Of a DNA stretch of 64,000 nucleotides, positions 35,959 to 46,386 are shown piece by piece. The stretch is taken from positions 620,001 to 684,000 of the forward strand of contig NZ_WESE01000002.1 in the NCBI RefSeq assembly GCF_009184895.1, in the 5' to 3' direction. Origin of the DNA: Nostocoides sp. F2B08. GTDB lineage: Bacteria; Actinomycetota; Actinomycetes; Actinomycetales; Dermatophilaceae. Numbering within the stretch: position 1 is the stretch's first letter; the number at the start of each line of letters is the position of its first letter. The translations under genes were made by a program, and so were the position numbers. A model generated the notes under the pieces. That model was given only the letters and a program-made list of their open reading frames with translations, made no database searches and had not been told where the DNA came from.

Positions 35959-37500
35959 TCAGGCAGAGGCGCTCGACGTCGCCGCGGTGGCCGAGGTCGG
36001 CAGGGTGTGAGTGTGGGCTGCGGCAGCTGCGGCCGAGTCCTCCAACGTGCCCTCGGCGGCCTTGTGCCGACCCATGACGACGGCCATGACGACTCCGGCT
36101 GCGCTGATGGCGGCCATCACCCACGCCGCCGTGCCGAGTCCCGCGGCGAGGGCGTCGGCCGTCGAGGCCCCCTCCGCGGTCCGGCCGGCGATGACGGAGC
36201 CGTAGATCGTCGCGGCCAGGGCGGTTGCCACGGCGGCGCCGACATACCGCGCCATGTTGGAGACACCCGATGCCGAACCGACCTGCTCCTCCGGCACGCA
36301 CGCCGTCGACGCCGAGGAGGACGGCCCGTTGCTCAGGCCCATTCCGACGGCGACCGCGATGAGGGGCAGGACGAAGGCGGTGTACTTCCACTCAGCCTCG
36401 ACGAGGCCGACCAGGGCGAAGCCGATGGCTGTGATGAGGAACCCGATGCCGATGACCTGCCGCCCACCGAACTTCTTGGCCAGGCGTGGCACGAGTGGAG
36501 CGACGGCGACCAGTCCCGCCGTCGCGGGCAACGTCGCCAAACCGGCCTGCAGTGGCGAGAAGCCGAGGGTCGACGGATCCTGGAAGTACAGGCTGACGAG
36601 GTACATGAGGGCGTTGATCGTGCCCGCTCCGATGAGGATGGCGATCGTCGAGCCGACGAGGACCCGGTTGCGGAGCAGTCCGAGGTCGAGCATCGGCACC
36701 GCGACCCGCTTCTCCACCATGACGAAGGCGAACCCGGCGGCGATGCCGACCGCGATGGAGGCGAGGGTCGCCAGGGACGCCCAGCCCCAGTCGCTGCCCT
36801 TGCTCAGGGCGAGGATGACCGGGCCGAGGGTGAGGGCGATCAGGGCCGACCCGGCGAAGTCGATCGAGCGTGACCGCGTCGGGTCGTTGGACTCCGCGAC
36901 GGTGCGCCAGGTGAGGACCATGCAGATCAGGGCGATGGCTGCGCCGACCCAGAACAGGCCCTGCCAGCCGGTGACCTCGACGAGCACTCCGCCGAGCAGC
37001 GGTCCGGCCGCCGCTCCCACGGCCGCGGCGGCACCCCACAGGGAGACGGCACGCAGCTGCGCCTGTCCGCTGTTGGCGACCGACAGCAGGCTCAGGCCGC
37101 ACGCGAGGATCGTCGCCCCCGCGGCGCCCTGGATGAACCGGCCGAGGATGACCGCGCCACCGGAGGACGACAAGCCGATGAGGATGCACGACACGACGAA
37201 GAGGAGCAGTCCGAGTTGGAAGATCTTCTTGCGGCCGAAGACGTCACCGAGGGAGCCCGAGGTGACGATGACCGCGGCCCCGACGAGCGAGTAGCCGGTC
37301 ACGGCCCACTGCAGGGTCGTGACGCTGGTGCCTGTGTCGGCGCTGATCGCCGGTAGGAGGATGCTCACCGCGGAGGTGTTGGCGTTGACGACGAACGTCG
37401 ACAGGCAGGTGGCGGCCAGGACCCCACCCGCCGCGGCGCTGGCACCGGAGACTCCTGCGGACGAGGGCGAGCCCGCTGAACCGGAGACTGAGTTCGACAT
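35959..37500 (-). CDS. MFS drug-efflux transporter (DHA2, EmrB/QacA type)
   Basis: The 513-aa protein has about 14 membrane helices. TM1 has NANTSAVSILLPAISADTG; the motif A-like loop GSLGDVFGRKKIF and motif C-like GAAAAVGAAAGPLLGGVLV are present. It probably expels drugs or metabolites by proton exchange. It converges with the sigma/anti-sigma pair, ending six bases from the anti-sigma gene. The ATG at 37500 fits the short cytoplasmic leader. Confidence 0.87.
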   Translation of the reverse strand: MSNSVSGSAGSPSSAGVSGASAAAGGVLAATCLSTFVVNANTSAVSILLPAISADTGTSVTTLQWAVTGYSLVGAAVIVTSGSLGDVFGRKKIFQLGLLLFVVSCILIGLSSSGGAVILGRFIQGAAGATILACGLSLLSVANSGQAQLRAVSLWGAAAAVGAAAGPLLGGVLVEVTGWQGLFWVGAAIALICMVLTWRTVAESNDPTRSRSIDFAGSALIALTLGPVILALSKGSDWGWASLATLASIAVGIAAGFAFVMVEKRVAVPMLDLGLLRNRVLVGSTIAILIGAGTINALMYLVSLYFQDPSTLGFSPLQAGLATLPATAGLVAVAPLVPRLAKKFGGRQVIGIGFLITAIGFALVGLVEAEWKYTAFVLPLIAVAVGMGLSNGPSSSASTACVPEEQVGSASGVSNMARYVGAAVATALAATIYGSVIAGRTAEGASTADALAAGLGTAAWVMAAISAAGVVMAVVMGRHKAAEGTLEDSAAAAAAHTHTLPTSATAATSSASA

Positions 37501-37604
37501 GGGCGGCTTCCCTTCATCGACGGATCGACCAGCCGACTCGACCGTATGCGCGCCGCAGCGGCGTCGCCTCACCCCCGAGGGGTGACCGGACCCGGTCCCG
37601 GCAG

Positions 37605-38375
37605 TCAGCCCTCCGTCGCCGACTCAGCGGTCTCGAACCCGGCCATGACCGCGTCCGCGAAGGCGGCGTGGAGAACCGGGCTCGGGTGGAAGCCGTCCTC
37701 GGCGAACATCTCCGCCCTGAGCGGCTCGGTCGTCTCGATCCGGAACATCCGCTCCCGCGCGCGCACCGCCTCGGCGCCGATCGCGTCGAAGACCCGGCCA
37801 CGCCAGCCCAGCGCGTCGGCGAGCGGCCTTGGGAAGGCCGGGAAGTGGTCGAGCGGCGGGATGCCGAGCAGGCAGACCCGCGCACGGGGAGCCGCCTCGA
37901 GGATGGCGTCGAACAGCGTGCTGACCTCGCGGCGGAAACGGGTGGTGCTGTGCAGGTTCTTCAGGTCGTTGACGCCGATGGACACGAAGACGAGGTCCGC
38001 CTCGGCGAGCGCCTCCTGCGAGACCAACTCGAGCGCCAGGCCGGCCGTCGCGCCCGTCCGCGCGCACGCCTCCCACATGACGGTCGCGTCATATCGTTCC
38101 GCCAACCGGACCGCGAGCTGCCCGGCCACCGACGAGCGATGGTGGCCCACCGCATACCCGGCGGTCACGCTGTCGCCCAGGGTGACCACCTTCATCCGGC
38201 GCTCGCCCTCGCCGACCTGCCCGGTGACGCCGTCGGCGTCGGGGAAGCGCGGGATCGAGCGGGCCAGCCGGTAGCCCTGGACCGGCACGACCGGCAGCCC
38301 CAGCCACCAGAGCCGGCCCGGGGCCGCTCCACGGATGCGACCGTATGCGGTGCGCACCTGCTCGCCCCGCCCCAC
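37605..38375 (-). CDS. SGNH/GDSL hydrolase
   Basis: The 256-aa protein contains the GDSL block KVVTLGDSVTAGYAVG, block III GVNDLKN and the catalytic pair DGFHPS near the end. A hydrophobic stretch (LWWLGLPVVPVQGY) near the N-terminus may be a membrane anchor. Such enzymes cleave esters of lipids, polysaccharides or peptides. The true start is uncertain: GTG at 38375 or GTG at 38357. It lies directly downstream of the small membrane-protein gene. Confidence 0.82.
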   Translation of the reverse strand: MGRGEQVRTAYGRIRGAAPGRLWWLGLPVVPVQGYRLARSIPRFPDADGVTGQVGEGERRMKVVTLGDSVTAGYAVGHHRSSVAGQLAVRLAERYDATVMWEACARTGATAGLALELVSQEALAEADLVFVSIGVNDLKNLHSTTRFRREVSTLFDAILEAAPRARVCLLGIPPLDHFPAFPRPLADALGWRGRVFDAIGAEAVRARERMFRIETTEPLRAEMFAEDGFHPSPVLHAAFADAVMAGFETAESATEG

Positions 38376-38383
38376 CTGCGCGC

Positions 38384-38758
38384 TCAGGGCCGTGCCCCCT
38401 GCGTCGATGCCGGGTCGTGGGAGCGCGTCGCGAAGCCGTACGCCGCGGCGGCGAGCATGAGGACGTTCACGGCGGTGCCGGCGCGAGCGTCGGTCCAGCT
38501 CGTGAGGATCGCGACCTGGGACACGACGGCTGCGACCCCGGTCACGAGCCACCAGCCGCGGCTCCGAAGCACCGTCATGACGGCGGCCGCGATCACCAGG
38601 AGGCCCGCGACCAACCAGAGCACCGCCTCACCGCCGCTCACCGGCTCGGTGAGCTGATCGACGTCGGCCACCCCGAACCCCTCGACCACGCCCATGACAT
38701 GGATGAGGCCGTGGACGAAAACGACCACCGCATACACCCACCACAGGACCCGCTTCAC
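38384..38758 (-). CDS. Small four-helix membrane protein of unknown function
   Basis: A 124-aa polytopic protein with about four hydrophobic helices (VLWWVYAVVVFVHGLIHVMG, VLWLVAGLLVIAAAVM, WWLVTGVAAVVSQVAIL, VNVLMLAAAAYGFA). I recognise no family. I chose the GTG at 38758, which follows AGAGGTGAG at good spacing; a longer frame to 38845 has no membrane or conserved sequence. It is close to the downstream hydrolase gene and may share its transcript. Confidence 0.6.
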   Translation of the reverse strand: MKRVLWWVYAVVVFVHGLIHVMGVVEGFGVADVDQLTEPVSGGEAVLWLVAGLLVIAAAVMTVLRSRGWWLVTGVAAVVSQVAILTSWTDARAGTAVNVLMLAAAAYGFATRSHDPASTQGARP

Positions 38759-38890
38759 GGGCTCACCTCTCGACCTCTCGTGACGTTTCCGACCACGATC
38801 GTGGCACGCGGTGTTCTCGGGCGTCTCGGTGCAGGTGTGACTCATCGGTCACACCGCGACGGCCTCGCCGACCGTCGCTAGCCTGAGGAG

Positions 38891-39180
38891 ATGGACATCG
38901 CCTTCGTCGCCGGCTTCGGCCCGATCGGGCGCGACCCCGACGCCACGCTGAGTGGCCGTCGGACCGACCGGTCCCGCAGGCCTGGCTCGAGCTCGAGGTC
39001 GCGTCTCCGGAGAAGGTGGCCGAGGCGGTGGTAGAGCTGCGGGGCAGGGGCCAGGAGATCCTCGTCGAGGCCCACGAGGAGCCGTGGGGTCAGACGACGG
39101 CCCGATTGATGAGCCCTGAAGGTCTGCTCGTCGGGATCTCCTACTTGCCGTCCTTCCACGAGGACACCGCCCCCGACCCG
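38891..39180 (+). pseudogene. Glyoxalase/VOC-family pseudogene with internal deletion
   Basis: The frame opens with MDIAFVAGFGPIGRDPDA, a typical VOC-family N-terminus, then after about 20 residues the reading frame changes. The VOC C-terminus appears in another frame: LELEVASPEKVAEAVVELR, EEPWGQTTARLMSPEGLLVG, ISYLPSFHE. The middle (about half of the usual 120-130 residues) is missing. Both ends are clear, so this looks like a gene that lost its centre. Confidence 0.7.
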
Positions 39181-39255
39181 ACCGCCCAGATTCGAGGCTT
39201 GGGGCGCGGTCGGCCTTCATCTCCTGAGGTGAGAGCCCGGATGCTCGGGACCGGG

Positions 39256-39414
39256 CTAGCGGCTCGTGCCACGCATCGAGAACCACCCCCAGGCCGCCGT
39301 CGCGAGGAACGCCACCACGCCGATGACGAGCAGCCAGAACAGCCCCTCCAGGACCGCACCGAGCAGTGCGAAGACGAGCCAGAGGACGAGCAGGGCGATG
39401 ATGAGCGTCTTCAT
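39256..39414 (-). CDS. Small hydrophobic membrane protein (52 aa)
   Basis: A 52-aa product starts at ATG 39414 and reads MKTLIIALLVLWLVFALLGA, continues with two hydrophobic stretches (LEGLFWLLVIGVVAFLATAAW) and ends GWFSMRGTSR. It looks like the short hydrophobic proteins common in Actinobacteria. Its function is unknown. It lies between the VOC pseudogene and the epimerase gene. Confidence 0.55.
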   Translation of the reverse strand: MKTLIIALLVLWLVFALLGAVLEGLFWLLVIGVVAFLATAAWGWFSMRGTSR

Positions 39415-39482
39415 CCACCCAGCCTGTCACGCCTACCCGGCGATTGTGCCCTTGACCTGCGGTTATCCTCCGTCGCAGCCGC

Positions 39483-40328
39483 TCAGCCGTCGACGTAGTC
39501 GCGCCAGGAGTGCTCCGGCTCGTAGCCGAGCTCGGCGCGGGCGCGCTCGATGGACAGCAGCGTCGTGTGCCCCTCGACGCCTCCCCGCACGGGCACGTCC
39601 GGGTACACCTCTGCCAGCAGGTCTGCACTCGGCCTGGTCATGCACGTGTCCGCCGCCGCGACGAGGTATGCGCGGGCACCTGAGACGTCCGCGGTCAGTG
39701 AGCGTCGCACGGCCTGGGCGACGTCCCGAGCGTCGACGTAGCCCCACAGGTTCCAGGCGCGCACGGTCGGGTCGTCCCAGAATCCGGGGAAGCGGGCGTA
39801 GTCGTGCTCCTCCATGATGTTGGAGATCCGCAGCGCCACGAACGGGATGCCGGACCACCGGGCGAACTGCTCGGCGATCGCCTCGCCCGCAAGCTTCGAG
39901 AGCGCGTAGTGCGACTCCGGCAGCAGCGTGTGGTCCTCGTCGATCGGGGCGTAGCGGGGCTGCTCGCGCTCGAACGGAAGCCCGATGAGGGTCTCCGACG
40001 AGGCCCACACCACGCGTCGGAGCCCGAGACGGGTTGCCGCGGTGAAGACGTTGTAGGTCGACATCATGTTGTTCTCGAAGGTCGCCCCGTCCGGGCGGAT
40101 ACCGGGCGCCGGCACAGCGGCCAGGTGCACCACGGCGTCGGCGTCGGCGAGGGTCTCGAGCGTCTCGCCGAGGTCGGTAAGGTCGACCGCGAGGGTGGGT
40201 GCATCGGGATCGAGAGAAGCGTTGAGGTCGACGGACAGGACGTCGTGGCCATGATCGGTGAGATCGGCGACAACCGCCCTCCCCGCCTTGCCGCTGCCCC
40301 CGGTGACGACGATGCGGCTCATGCTCAT
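39483..40328 (-). CDS. NAD-dependent epimerase/dehydratase (extended SDR)
   Basis: The 281-aa protein has an SDR nucleotide-binding loop VVTGGSGKAGRAVV, VVHLAAVPAP, and the catalytic Y-x-x-x-K in SHYALSKLAGEAIAEQF. The downstream PFVALRISNI and FPGFWDDPTVRAWNLWGYVD segments fit the epimerase/dehydratase branch acting on sugar or similar substrates. The substrate is unknown. A 62-bp repeat array begins about 100 bases upstream of its start. Confidence 0.83.
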   Translation of the reverse strand: MSMSRIVVTGGSGKAGRAVVADLTDHGHDVLSVDLNASLDPDAPTLAVDLTDLGETLETLADADAVVHLAAVPAPGIRPDGATFENNMMSTYNVFTAATRLGLRRVVWASSETLIGLPFEREQPRYAPIDEDHTLLPESHYALSKLAGEAIAEQFARWSGIPFVALRISNIMEEHDYARFPGFWDDPTVRAWNLWGYVDARDVAQAVRRSLTADVSGARAYLVAAADTCMTRPSADLLAEVYPDVPVRGGVEGHTTLLSIERARAELGYEPEHSWRDYVDG

Positions 40329-40430
40329 GACGGCTCCTTCGGTCGGTGCTGGCTGTGTTCGTGGTGATCAATCTGTTTGGACGGCTCTCGTGGCCACGTT
40401 ATCGGCGCGTTCGAGCGCCCGCGCGTGCGG

Positions 40431-40793
40431 TTGCGCGGTTGGCATGCTCGTGAGATCGGCCTCTGTCAGCGGCATGCCGAAGGGGCGCTATGTCGCGCGG
40501 TTGGCATGCTCGTGAGATCGGCCTCTGTCAGCGGCATGCCGAAGGGGCGCTATGTCGCGCGGTTGGCAGGCTCGTGAGATCGGCCTCTGTCAGCGGCATG
40601 CCGGAGCGGGGCTATGTCGCGCGGTTGGCAGGCTCGTGAGATCGGCCTCTGTCAGCGGCATGCCGGAGCGGGGCTATGTCGCGCGGTTGGCATGCTCGTG
40701 AGACCGCCCACCTCACAGCGGCATGCCGAAGCGGGGCTATGTCGCGCGGTTGGCATGCTCGTGAGATCGGCCCCTGTCAGCGGTGTGTCGCGT
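40431..40793. repeat. Six-unit 62-bp tandem repeat with GCATGC sites every 31 bp
   Basis: Repeat units begin (at GGCATGC or its variant GGCAGGC) at 40441, 40503, 40565, 40627, 40689 and 40752; all are 62 bp apart except the last step of 63. Each unit contains GGCATGC and, 31 bp later, GCATGCC, so palindromic GCATGC sites fall every 31 bp, about three turns of B-DNA. The two central units carry a single-base change in the first site. The array lies between the epimerase start and the MFS-CNB-patatin stop, overlapping the stop by a few bases. It is not CRISPR: there are no unique spacers. A second array of the same family is at 52.4 kb. Confidence 0.9.
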
Positions 40794-43700
40794 CGACGTC
40801 ATGTCGCTGATCCGGCACACCGCCAGCGGCGTCTTCGGCGGTCCCGTTGATGCGCCTCGTCTCCCTATCGCCATCGACCGGAGGCGGCGCGGCGAACAGG
40901 TCGCCGTTCGCCTCGGCCAGCAACTGCCGGACCGCCGCTCGCCCGGACTGCACCATCCGGTCGAACTGGTGGAACTCGAGCAGCCCCACACCCATGGACG
41001 ACGGAACGACGACCCACGCACCGCGCGAGCGCGCGGACTCCACCGCGCCGGCGCTGCCGATCATCATCGTGCGCATCAGCGTGTCGCCCAGGGCCGGCAC
41101 CTTGGGGCGTCCGCTGCGCGGCTTGCCTTCGCCGCCGGAGCCGATGCTCACGGCGACCACGGGGCCCTCGTCCCGCTCGACGAGCAGGTCGGTCGGCATG
41201 TTGTCCAGCACTCCGCCGTCGAGCAGGAGTCGGCCGTCGTCCGTGGGTAGGGGCGCGAACAACACGGGTAGCCGCGAGCTGGCCAGGGCCGCGTCGACGA
41301 CGCGACCGCGGCGATGCACCTGACGGGTCCGGCTGACGAGGTCGACGCTGACGACGGACAACTGGCGGGGCAGCCCCTCGATGACGTTGTCCCGACCGTA
41401 GGTCCGCTCCATCGCCGCCTTGACGCGATGGCCCCGGGCGATCGACTGGCTCGGCAGCCGGTAGTCGCTGAACGGCCGCCGCCGCACGAACTCCGCGTAG
41501 CAGATCTCCTCCAGGGTCTCCCCGTCGACGCCCAGCGCGTGGGCCGCCGCGATGATCCCGCCGACACTCGCGCCCGCGACCCGGTCGACGTGGATCCCGG
41601 AGTCCTCGAGCTCGCGGAGGATCCCCACGTGGGTGAAGGCGCGGGCGCCGCCACCGGCCAGCACGAGCCCGAGGGACCGGCCGGCGAGCCGGTCGGCGAG
41701 GGCGCGCAGCCCCGTCGAGCCGGCAGGGTCTCCGTCGACGACCGTCAGCTGCCAGGCGTCGGTCGCGGCCACCCAACCAGCCCGCACGTCGGGCTCAGGG
41801 GCCGCGCCGAGCAGGACGAGCTCGGGTCGACGCGACGGGACGGGCGCCGGTGGCCCGGTGGGGACCGCGTCGTCACTGCGGGCGACGAGCACGACGGAGT
41901 CGGCCTCGCGCACGCAGAACTCCCGCCAGGCGACGTCGTCGGGCCCATCGGCATCCGCGCCCCGGTGCCCGGCACCGGCAACGAGCAGCACGCGGTCGTA
42001 GTCCAGTTCGGCGCGCGCGAGTCCGTCGGCCGACAGCGCACCTGGGCGGCGGACGGCGAGGAGCCGAACGTGATGGTCCAGGCGTCTCTCGAGAGCGTCG
42101 CCGACGGACTGCACCTCGTCGGTCGACACCGAGGGCCCGAGGCCGACGACGGCGATGACCGACACCCGCTCCGGCGGCGGCGGTCCCGGAGGCCCACCGG
42201 CGGTGCGCAGCCGGTCGGCGACCTGGGTCAGCACGTACCGCGCAGCCGCCGGGTCGCTCTCGAGCACCTCGTCGAATGCCTCCCGCGGAATCTCCGTCAG
42301 CGTCGTGTCCCGCCGCGCCCGCACGGTCGCCGACCGCGGCTCACCGCTCAGCAGCGCGAGCTCGCCGAGCACCTGGCCGGCGCCGAGCTCGCGCACGACG
42401 GTGTCTCCGAGCGTCACCTCGAGCCGTCCGGTCCGCACGATGTAGGCCGACCCGGGCGGATCGCCCTCCTGCATCAGGTATGCGCCGGCCGGGACATGCG
42501 TCAGCCTCGCCGCTTGTTCGAGCCGGGTCCGCGCCCGGTCAGGGAGCGCCGCGAACATCGGCAGCGCGGACAGGTCGGTGGCGGCATGGTCGGCCTCCGA
42601 TCCGGCCGCGGCCGGCACCGCCCAGTCTGCCGGCGCGGCGGGGCGATGGATGACGGCCGGCCGCTCCTCGGTGGTGTCGTCCTCGTCGATCGCCTCGATC
42701 CGTCCGAGCGGGAGCGCGAGGAGGGCGACGAGCAGGAAGGCGGCCACCGACAGGAGCCACCCGTCGCGGAGACTGTCGATGACGGTCGCGGGTGCGAGCT
42801 CGCCGATGAGGACGACGATGACCGCGATGCCGAGAACGCCGCCGACCTGGCGCGCGGCTGACACGACCGCCGAGGCGGTGGCGTAGCGGCCTCCTGGGAC
42901 AGCCGCGAGCGATGCACTACCGAGCAGCGGGAGCGTCGCACCGACGCCGAGGCCGCTGAGGATCTGACCGGGCAGCCACTCGGCCCAGAAGGCGGGCTCG
43001 GGTCCGACCATCTGGTGGTACCAGAGGAACGCGGCCGCCCAGATCAGCGCTCCCGGGACCACGAACGGGCGATACCCGTAACGCTCGGCGAGCGGCCCGA
43101 GACGGGAGGCGACGACGGCCGCGACGAGAGGCCCCGGCACGAGCGCGAGGCCGGTGACGATGACGCTGTAGCCCCAGACGTACTGCAGCCACAGCACATT
43201 GGTGAGCAGGTAGGCGTAGAAGCCGAGGCCCGCCACGATGGTCGCGACCGAGCCCACGTTGAACGAGTGCAGGCGCAGCAGCAGCGGGTCAAGCATGGGC
43301 GCCCGGTGTCGACGCGAGCTGATGACGAACAGCCCGGTGAGGACGATCGCCGCGGCGAAGCAGGCGATCGTCTCCGGTCCGGTCCAGCCCCAGTCCTCGC
43401 TGCGGATGATCCCGAGGTTGAGTGCGCCCAGGGCCAGCACCAGCAGCGCCGCCCCGACCAGGTCGGGCACCATCCGCCGCCCGGGGGCGCGGCTCTCGAC
43501 GAGCTCGTGCCGCGCGGCCCAGACCGCGACGAGACCGAAGGGGAGGTTGACGAGGAAGGCGGCGCGCCAGTCCCACAGCTGGACCAGGACGCCGCCGATG
43601 GGCGGGCCGAGCCCGGCGGCGATGGCGGCCGAGGCCCCCCAGATGCCGACGGCGTGCGCGCGCCGATCACTCGGGAAGGCGGCGATCACAAGGGCCAACG

Positions 43701-44070
43701 AGGCGGGCACGAGCATGGCCGCTCCGAGGGCCTGCAGCACACGGGCGCCGATGAGGAACTCGACCGAGGGCGCCAGGCCGCACAGCACGGACGCGATCGT
43801 GAAGACCGCGACGCCGGTCACGAACGAGCGACGTCGTCCCAGCAGGTCGGTCAGCCGGCCGAAGAGGATGAGGAACGCCGCGAAGACGATGTTGTAGGCG
43901 TTGAGCACCCACGACAGCGCCCCGATGTCGGCCTCGGCGAACGACTCGCGGATCGAGGGGAAGGCGACGTTGACGATCGTCGCGTCGAGGAAGGCGAGGA
44001 AAGCGCCGAAGCTGGCGACGAGGAGCACGCGGGAGGCAGGGACCCGCGCCGAGCTGGTTGATGACATCAC
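40777..44070 (-). CDS. MFS transporter - cyclic-nucleotide-binding - patatin-like phospholipase fusion
   Basis: A continuous 1097-aa frame with three parts. Residues 1-460: a DHA2-type MFS transporter (FLAFLDATIVNVAFPSIRES, GRLTDLLGRRRSF, about 14 helices). Residues about 498-620: a CNB domain (LSALPMFAALPDRARTRLEQ; cassette VLGELALLSGEPRSATV). Residues about 795-970: a patatin-like lipase with the oxyanion loop GGGARAFTHVG, nucleophile in GASVGG near 833 and catalytic Asp in LLLDGGVLDNMP near 953. Neuropathy-target-esterase-like proteins pair CNB and patatin; adding a transporter is unusual. All catalytic residues are present. It may transport and remodel lipids under cyclic-nucleotide control. 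No frameshift is seen. Confidence 0.88.
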   Translation of the reverse strand: MMSSTSSARVPASRVLLVASFGAFLAFLDATIVNVAFPSIRESFAEADIGALSWVLNAYNIVFAAFLILFGRLTDLLGRRRSFVTGVAVFTIASVLCGLAPSVEFLIGARVLQALGAAMLVPASLALVIAAFPSDRRAHAVGIWGASAAIAAGLGPPIGGVLVQLWDWRAAFLVNLPFGLVAVWAARHELVESRAPGRRMVPDLVGAALLVLALGALNLGIIRSEDWGWTGPETIACFAAAIVLTGLFVISSRRHRAPMLDPLLLRLHSFNVGSVATIVAGLGFYAYLLTNVLWLQYVWGYSVIVTGLALVPGPLVAAVVASRLGPLAERYGYRPFVVPGALIWAAAFLWYHQMVGPEPAFWAEWLPGQILSGLGVGATLPLLGSASLAAVPGGRYATASAVVSAARQVGGVLGIAVIVVLIGELAPATVIDSLRDGWLLSVAAFLLVALLALPLGRIEAIDEDDTTEERPAVIHRPAAPADWAVPAAAGSEADHAATDLSALPMFAALPDRARTRLEQAARLTHVPAGAYLMQEGDPPGSAYIVRTGRLEVTLGDTVVRELGAGQVLGELALLSGEPRSATVRARRDTTLTEIPREAFDEVLESDPAAARYVLTQVADRLRTAGGPPGPPPPERVSVIAVVGLGPSVSTDEVQSVGDALERRLDHHVRLLAVRRPGALSADGLARAELDYDRVLLVAGAGHRGADADGPDDVAWREFCVREADSVVLVARSDDAVPTGPPAPVPSRRPELVLLGAAPEPDVRAGWVAATDAWQLTVVDGDPAGSTGLRALADRLAGRSLGLVLAGGGARAFTHVGILRELEDSGIHVDRVAGASVGGIIAAAHALGVDGETLEEICYAEFVRRRPFSDYRLPSQSIARGHRVKAAMERTYGRDNVIEGLPRQLSVVSVDLVSRTRQVHRRGRVVDAALASSRLPVLFAPLPTDDGRLLLDGGVLDNMPTDLLVERDEGPVVAVSIGSGGEGKPRSGRPKVPALGDTLMRTMMIGSAGAVESARSRGAWVVVPSSMGVGLLEFHQFDRMVQSGRAAVRQLLAEANGDLFAAPPPVDGDRETRRINGTAEDAAGGVPDQRHDVDATHR

Positions 44071-44182
44071 ACCTCCGATGGCTGCCCGCCAAACCTAATG
44101 GTCACTGGCCTGCGATGTGCGGATAGCGGCGTGGGGAATGGCGATAACCGACGGTTTCCTGCGTGGGTGGAGGCATCGGCCG

Positions 44183-44887
44183 TCACATTCCGCCGCGGGT
44201 GTCCTCCCCGGATGCGACCCGGCGCCGGTACTCGCGGATCCGGCGGACCCGCTTGCCGACGAAGACCAGGAGCGCACCGACCACGGCCGCGATGACGACG
44301 TACTCGAACCCCTGCGCGTAGGGCTCGATGCGGCGCCAGTTCTCGCCGAGGGCGTATCCGGCGAGGATGAAGATGGTGTTCCAGATCAGGCTGCCGGTCA
44401 CGGTCAGCAGGAGGAACAGCGGCAGGCGCATCCGGGTCACCCCGGCCGGCACCGAGATCAGACTGCGGAACAGCGGCACCATCCGGCCGAAGAACACCGC
44501 CTTCTTGCCATGCCGTTCGAACCACGCCTCGGTGCGGTCCGCGTCGGCCACGTCCACGAGGGGCATCGCCTTGATCAGTGCGCGCATCCTGTCCCGGCCG
44601 AGGACACGACCGACCCAGTACAGCGCCACCGCGCCGACGACCGACCCGGCGGTGGTCCAGAACAGCGCCGAGGCGAGCGTGAAGGTCCCCTGCGCAGCGG
44701 CGAACCCAGCCAGTGGCAGGACCACCTCGCTCGGCAGCGGCGGGAATAGGTTCTCCAGCGCGATCGCCACGCCCGCACCAGGCGCGCCGAGCGTCTCCAT
44801 GAGGTCGACCGCCCAGCCGGCGACGCCGCTCAGCTCGGGCTCGGCGGCCAGGGGGAACAGCATCCCTCGAGGGTATGCGGTGCTCAC
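44183..44887 (-). CDS. DedA-family membrane protein
   Basis: The 234-aa protein has DedA features: ENLFPPLPSEVVLPLAGFAA, the GSVVGAVALYWVGRVLGRDR loop, FFGRMVPLFRSLISVPAGVT and several membrane helices. Family members act in lipid flipping or membrane-potential homeostasis. I use the GTG at 44887, with GAGG about nine bases upstream; the next ATG at 44863 is also possible. A GACGGACGG inverted repeat lies just upstream, between it and dgdA. Confidence 0.83.
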   Translation of the reverse strand: MSTAYPRGMLFPLAAEPELSGVAGWAVDLMETLGAPGAGVAIALENLFPPLPSEVVLPLAGFAAAQGTFTLASALFWTTAGSVVGAVALYWVGRVLGRDRMRALIKAMPLVDVADADRTEAWFERHGKKAVFFGRMVPLFRSLISVPAGVTRMRLPLFLLLTVTGSLIWNTIFILAGYALGENWRRIEPYAQGFEYVVIAAVVGALLVFVGKRVRRIREYRRRVASGEDTRGGM

Positions 44888-44919
44888 CCTGACCTCGCTC
44901 GTCCCGACTCCCTCCCCTC

Positions 44920-44988
44920 CTCCGCGACGGACGGTTTGGCGGTGGCTACAGACGTCGAATAGCCGACGCCGAACCGTCCGTCGCGGAG
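44920..44988. repeat. Intergenic inverted repeat, GACGGACGG family (copy 1)
   Basis: Arms CTCCGCGACGGACGGTTTGG and its near-complement CCGAACCGTCCGTCGCGGAG surround a centre with GGTGGCTA and TAGCCGACG. It lies between the divergent DedA and dgdA genes. The family is shared with copies at 46.4 and 47.7 kb. Confidence 0.85.
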
Positions 44989-45035
44989 TGGGCGGAGTAG
45001 GTTGTGCGCGACCACCGCATACCGAATCCGACTGA

Positions 45036-46358
<1,323 letters not shown>

Positions 46359-46386
46359 CGCTCGGCGCTGGTGGCTCTGACGCCGC

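Noticed and set aside
40431-40793. CRISPR array
   Set aside because: The whole 62-bp unit repeats with few changes; there are no unique spacers and no cas genes.
40377-40850. ORFs across the 62-bp array
   Set aside because: Repetitive peptides from repeat DNA with no ribosome-binding site; period not a multiple of three.
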